5,807 nucleotides of DNA, from NCBI GenBank assembly GCA_027295245.1, contig JAPULF010000232.1, forward strand, positions 1 to 5,807, read 5' to 3'. This document shows, piece by piece, positions 5,115 to 5,807 of the stretch. The notes below the pieces were generated by a model, which saw only the letters and a program-made list of their open reading frames with translations, was not told the DNA's origin and did not search any database. Numbering within the stretch: the first letter of the stretch is position 1; the number at the start of each line of letters is the position of its first letter. The position numbers and the translations under genes were made by a program. The DNA comes from Planctomycetota bacterium (GTDB lineage: Bacteria > Planctomycetota > Phycisphaerae > UBA1845 > UTPLA1).

Positions 5115-5807
5115 ACCCCACGACAAGAATCACACCCTGCTGCTCAAGGCCAACCTCAAGCAACTTCGCCTGCCGACCATCGGCGCCGAGTTCGAGAAGC
5201 TGGCACGCGAGGCCGCCGCCGCGGAGGAGGGTTGCGAGCAGTACCTGCTCCGGCTCACCGAACTGGAGGTGGCCGCCAGGGCGTCGAACGCCCTCAAGGC
5301 CAGGATCAAAGCCGCCGCCTTCCCGGTCTACAAGGACTTCGACACCTACGACTTCACGACCGTCCCGTCGCTGAACAAACAGATGGTCATGGAACTGGCC
5401 CGCGGCGAGTGGATCGATGAGCACTTCAACTGTTGCTGTATCGGTAACGCCGGCACCGGCAAGACGCACCTGGCGATCGCCCTGGGCCTGGCCGCCTGCC
5501 GGCAGGGGCGGCGTGTTCGCTTCTTCACCGCCGCTCAACTGGTCAACCGTCTGGAAGAGGCCCAGAAGCAATACCAGCTCGATCGCCTTCTCGGCCAGTT
5601 GGACAAGACCGACCTGCTGATCTGCGACGAGTTGGGCTATCTTTCGTTCAGCCGCCCCGGCGCCGAGTTGCTCTTCCAGGTCTTCGCTGATCGCTACGAA
5701 CGGTCCAGCCTGCTGATCACCAGTAACCTGGCCTTCAGCGACTGGGGCCAGGTCTTCCAGGGCGAACGCATGACCGCCGCCCTGCTGGACCGGCTGACGC
5801 ACCGCTG
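5107..5807 (+). CDS. istB: IS21-family helper ATPase IstB, cut by the window edge
   Basis: The frame starts at ATG 5107, overlaps the istA end by 8 bp and is still open at the right edge, giving 233 complete codons of an expected protein of about 250. IstB is an AAA+ ATPase related to DnaC that assembles on target DNA and activates IstA. The helical N-terminal domain (about 9-70) contains LKQLRLPTIGAEFEKLAREA. The ATPase core has Walker A GNAGTGKT (113-120) with Lys119, Walker B LLICDE (170-175), the sensor-like TSNLAFSDW (205-213) and DRLTHR (228-233), whose arginines are candidates for the trans-acting finger. A Cys triplet at 109-111 precedes Walker A. Almost the entire domain is present and intact; only the last residues are outside the window. 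Confidence 0.95.
   Translation, partial: MPKPHDKNHTLLLKANLKQLRLPTIGAEFEKLAREAAAAEEGCEQYLLRLTELEVAARASNALKARIKAAAFPVYKDFDTYDFTTVPSLNKQMVMELARGEWIDEHFNCCCIGNAGTGKTHLAIALGLAACRQGRRVRFFTAAQLVNRLEEAQKQYQLDRLLGQLDKTDLLICDELGYLSFSRPGAELLFQVFADRYERSSLLITSNLAFSDWGQVFQGERMTAALLDRLTHR

Larger units (their letters stand above)
3454..5807 (+). mobile_element. IS21-family insertion sequence, left end through istB, right end outside the window
   Basis: The element is recognised by the istA-istB gene pair in one orientation with overlapping reading frames, the hallmark of IS21, and by two long imperfect direct repeats just inside its left end. The left boundary is placed at a TGG at 3454 because IS21 elements start with 5'-TG and the repeats begin at 3461; 3457 would be equally possible. 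The genes look complete and unbroken as far as they are visible, with both catalytic sets intact, so the copy could be active. The right inverted repeat and the target-site duplication cannot be seen. Confidence 0.88.

Noticed and set aside
4476..5802. Minus-strand open frames opposite istA and istB
   Set aside because: They lie opposite genes with complete catalytic motifs and have Gly/Arg/Gln-rich translations typical of antisense artefacts.

Overview
The window is high-GC bacterial DNA holding two unrelated blocks. The left block (about 2-3167) is a tightly packed plus-strand operon: the end of a conserved gene of unknown function, an ABC ATPase of the LolD/MacB type, a MacB/FtsX-type permease, and a lipoprotein resembling the zinc-binding protein ZnuA. 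The right block (about 3454 to the window edge) is the left part of an IS21-family insertion sequence: a left end with two imperfect subterminal repeats, a leader with hairpins, a complete istA, and an istB cut by the window edge. The lipobox points to a didermic cell envelope. The general look of the operon proteins, including the poorly defined Shine-Dalgarno sites in the operon, reminds me of Planctomycetota or related high-GC Gram-negatives, but this is an impression from memory and no rRNA or tRNA is present to confirm it.

In the left block the genes are 3 bp apart, overlap by 4 bp (ATGA), or are 26 bp apart, so they are very probably co-transcribed. The ATPase and permease form a MacB/LolCDE-like (type VII, mechanotransmission) pair. 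The lipoprotein belongs to the family that normally works with ZnuBC-type importers, which are built differently. The module therefore pairs a metal-binding-protein fold with an engine not known for classical import. The lipoprotein keeps a His-rich loop but has lost two of the usual zinc-ligand histidines, and the permease appears to end after its third membrane segment. This is the most interesting part of the window. It may be a zinc- or metal-linked envelope system related in spirit to the Vibrio zrg cluster, but function cannot be settled from sequence alone.

Between the blocks lie about 290 bp with no convincing complete gene. A short reading frame beginning at 3382 may be the 5' end of a gene broken by the insertion sequence. 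The IS21 element then supplies IstA (DDE transposase) and IstB (AAA+ helper ATPase) from overlapping genes. Its right end and target duplication lie outside the window.
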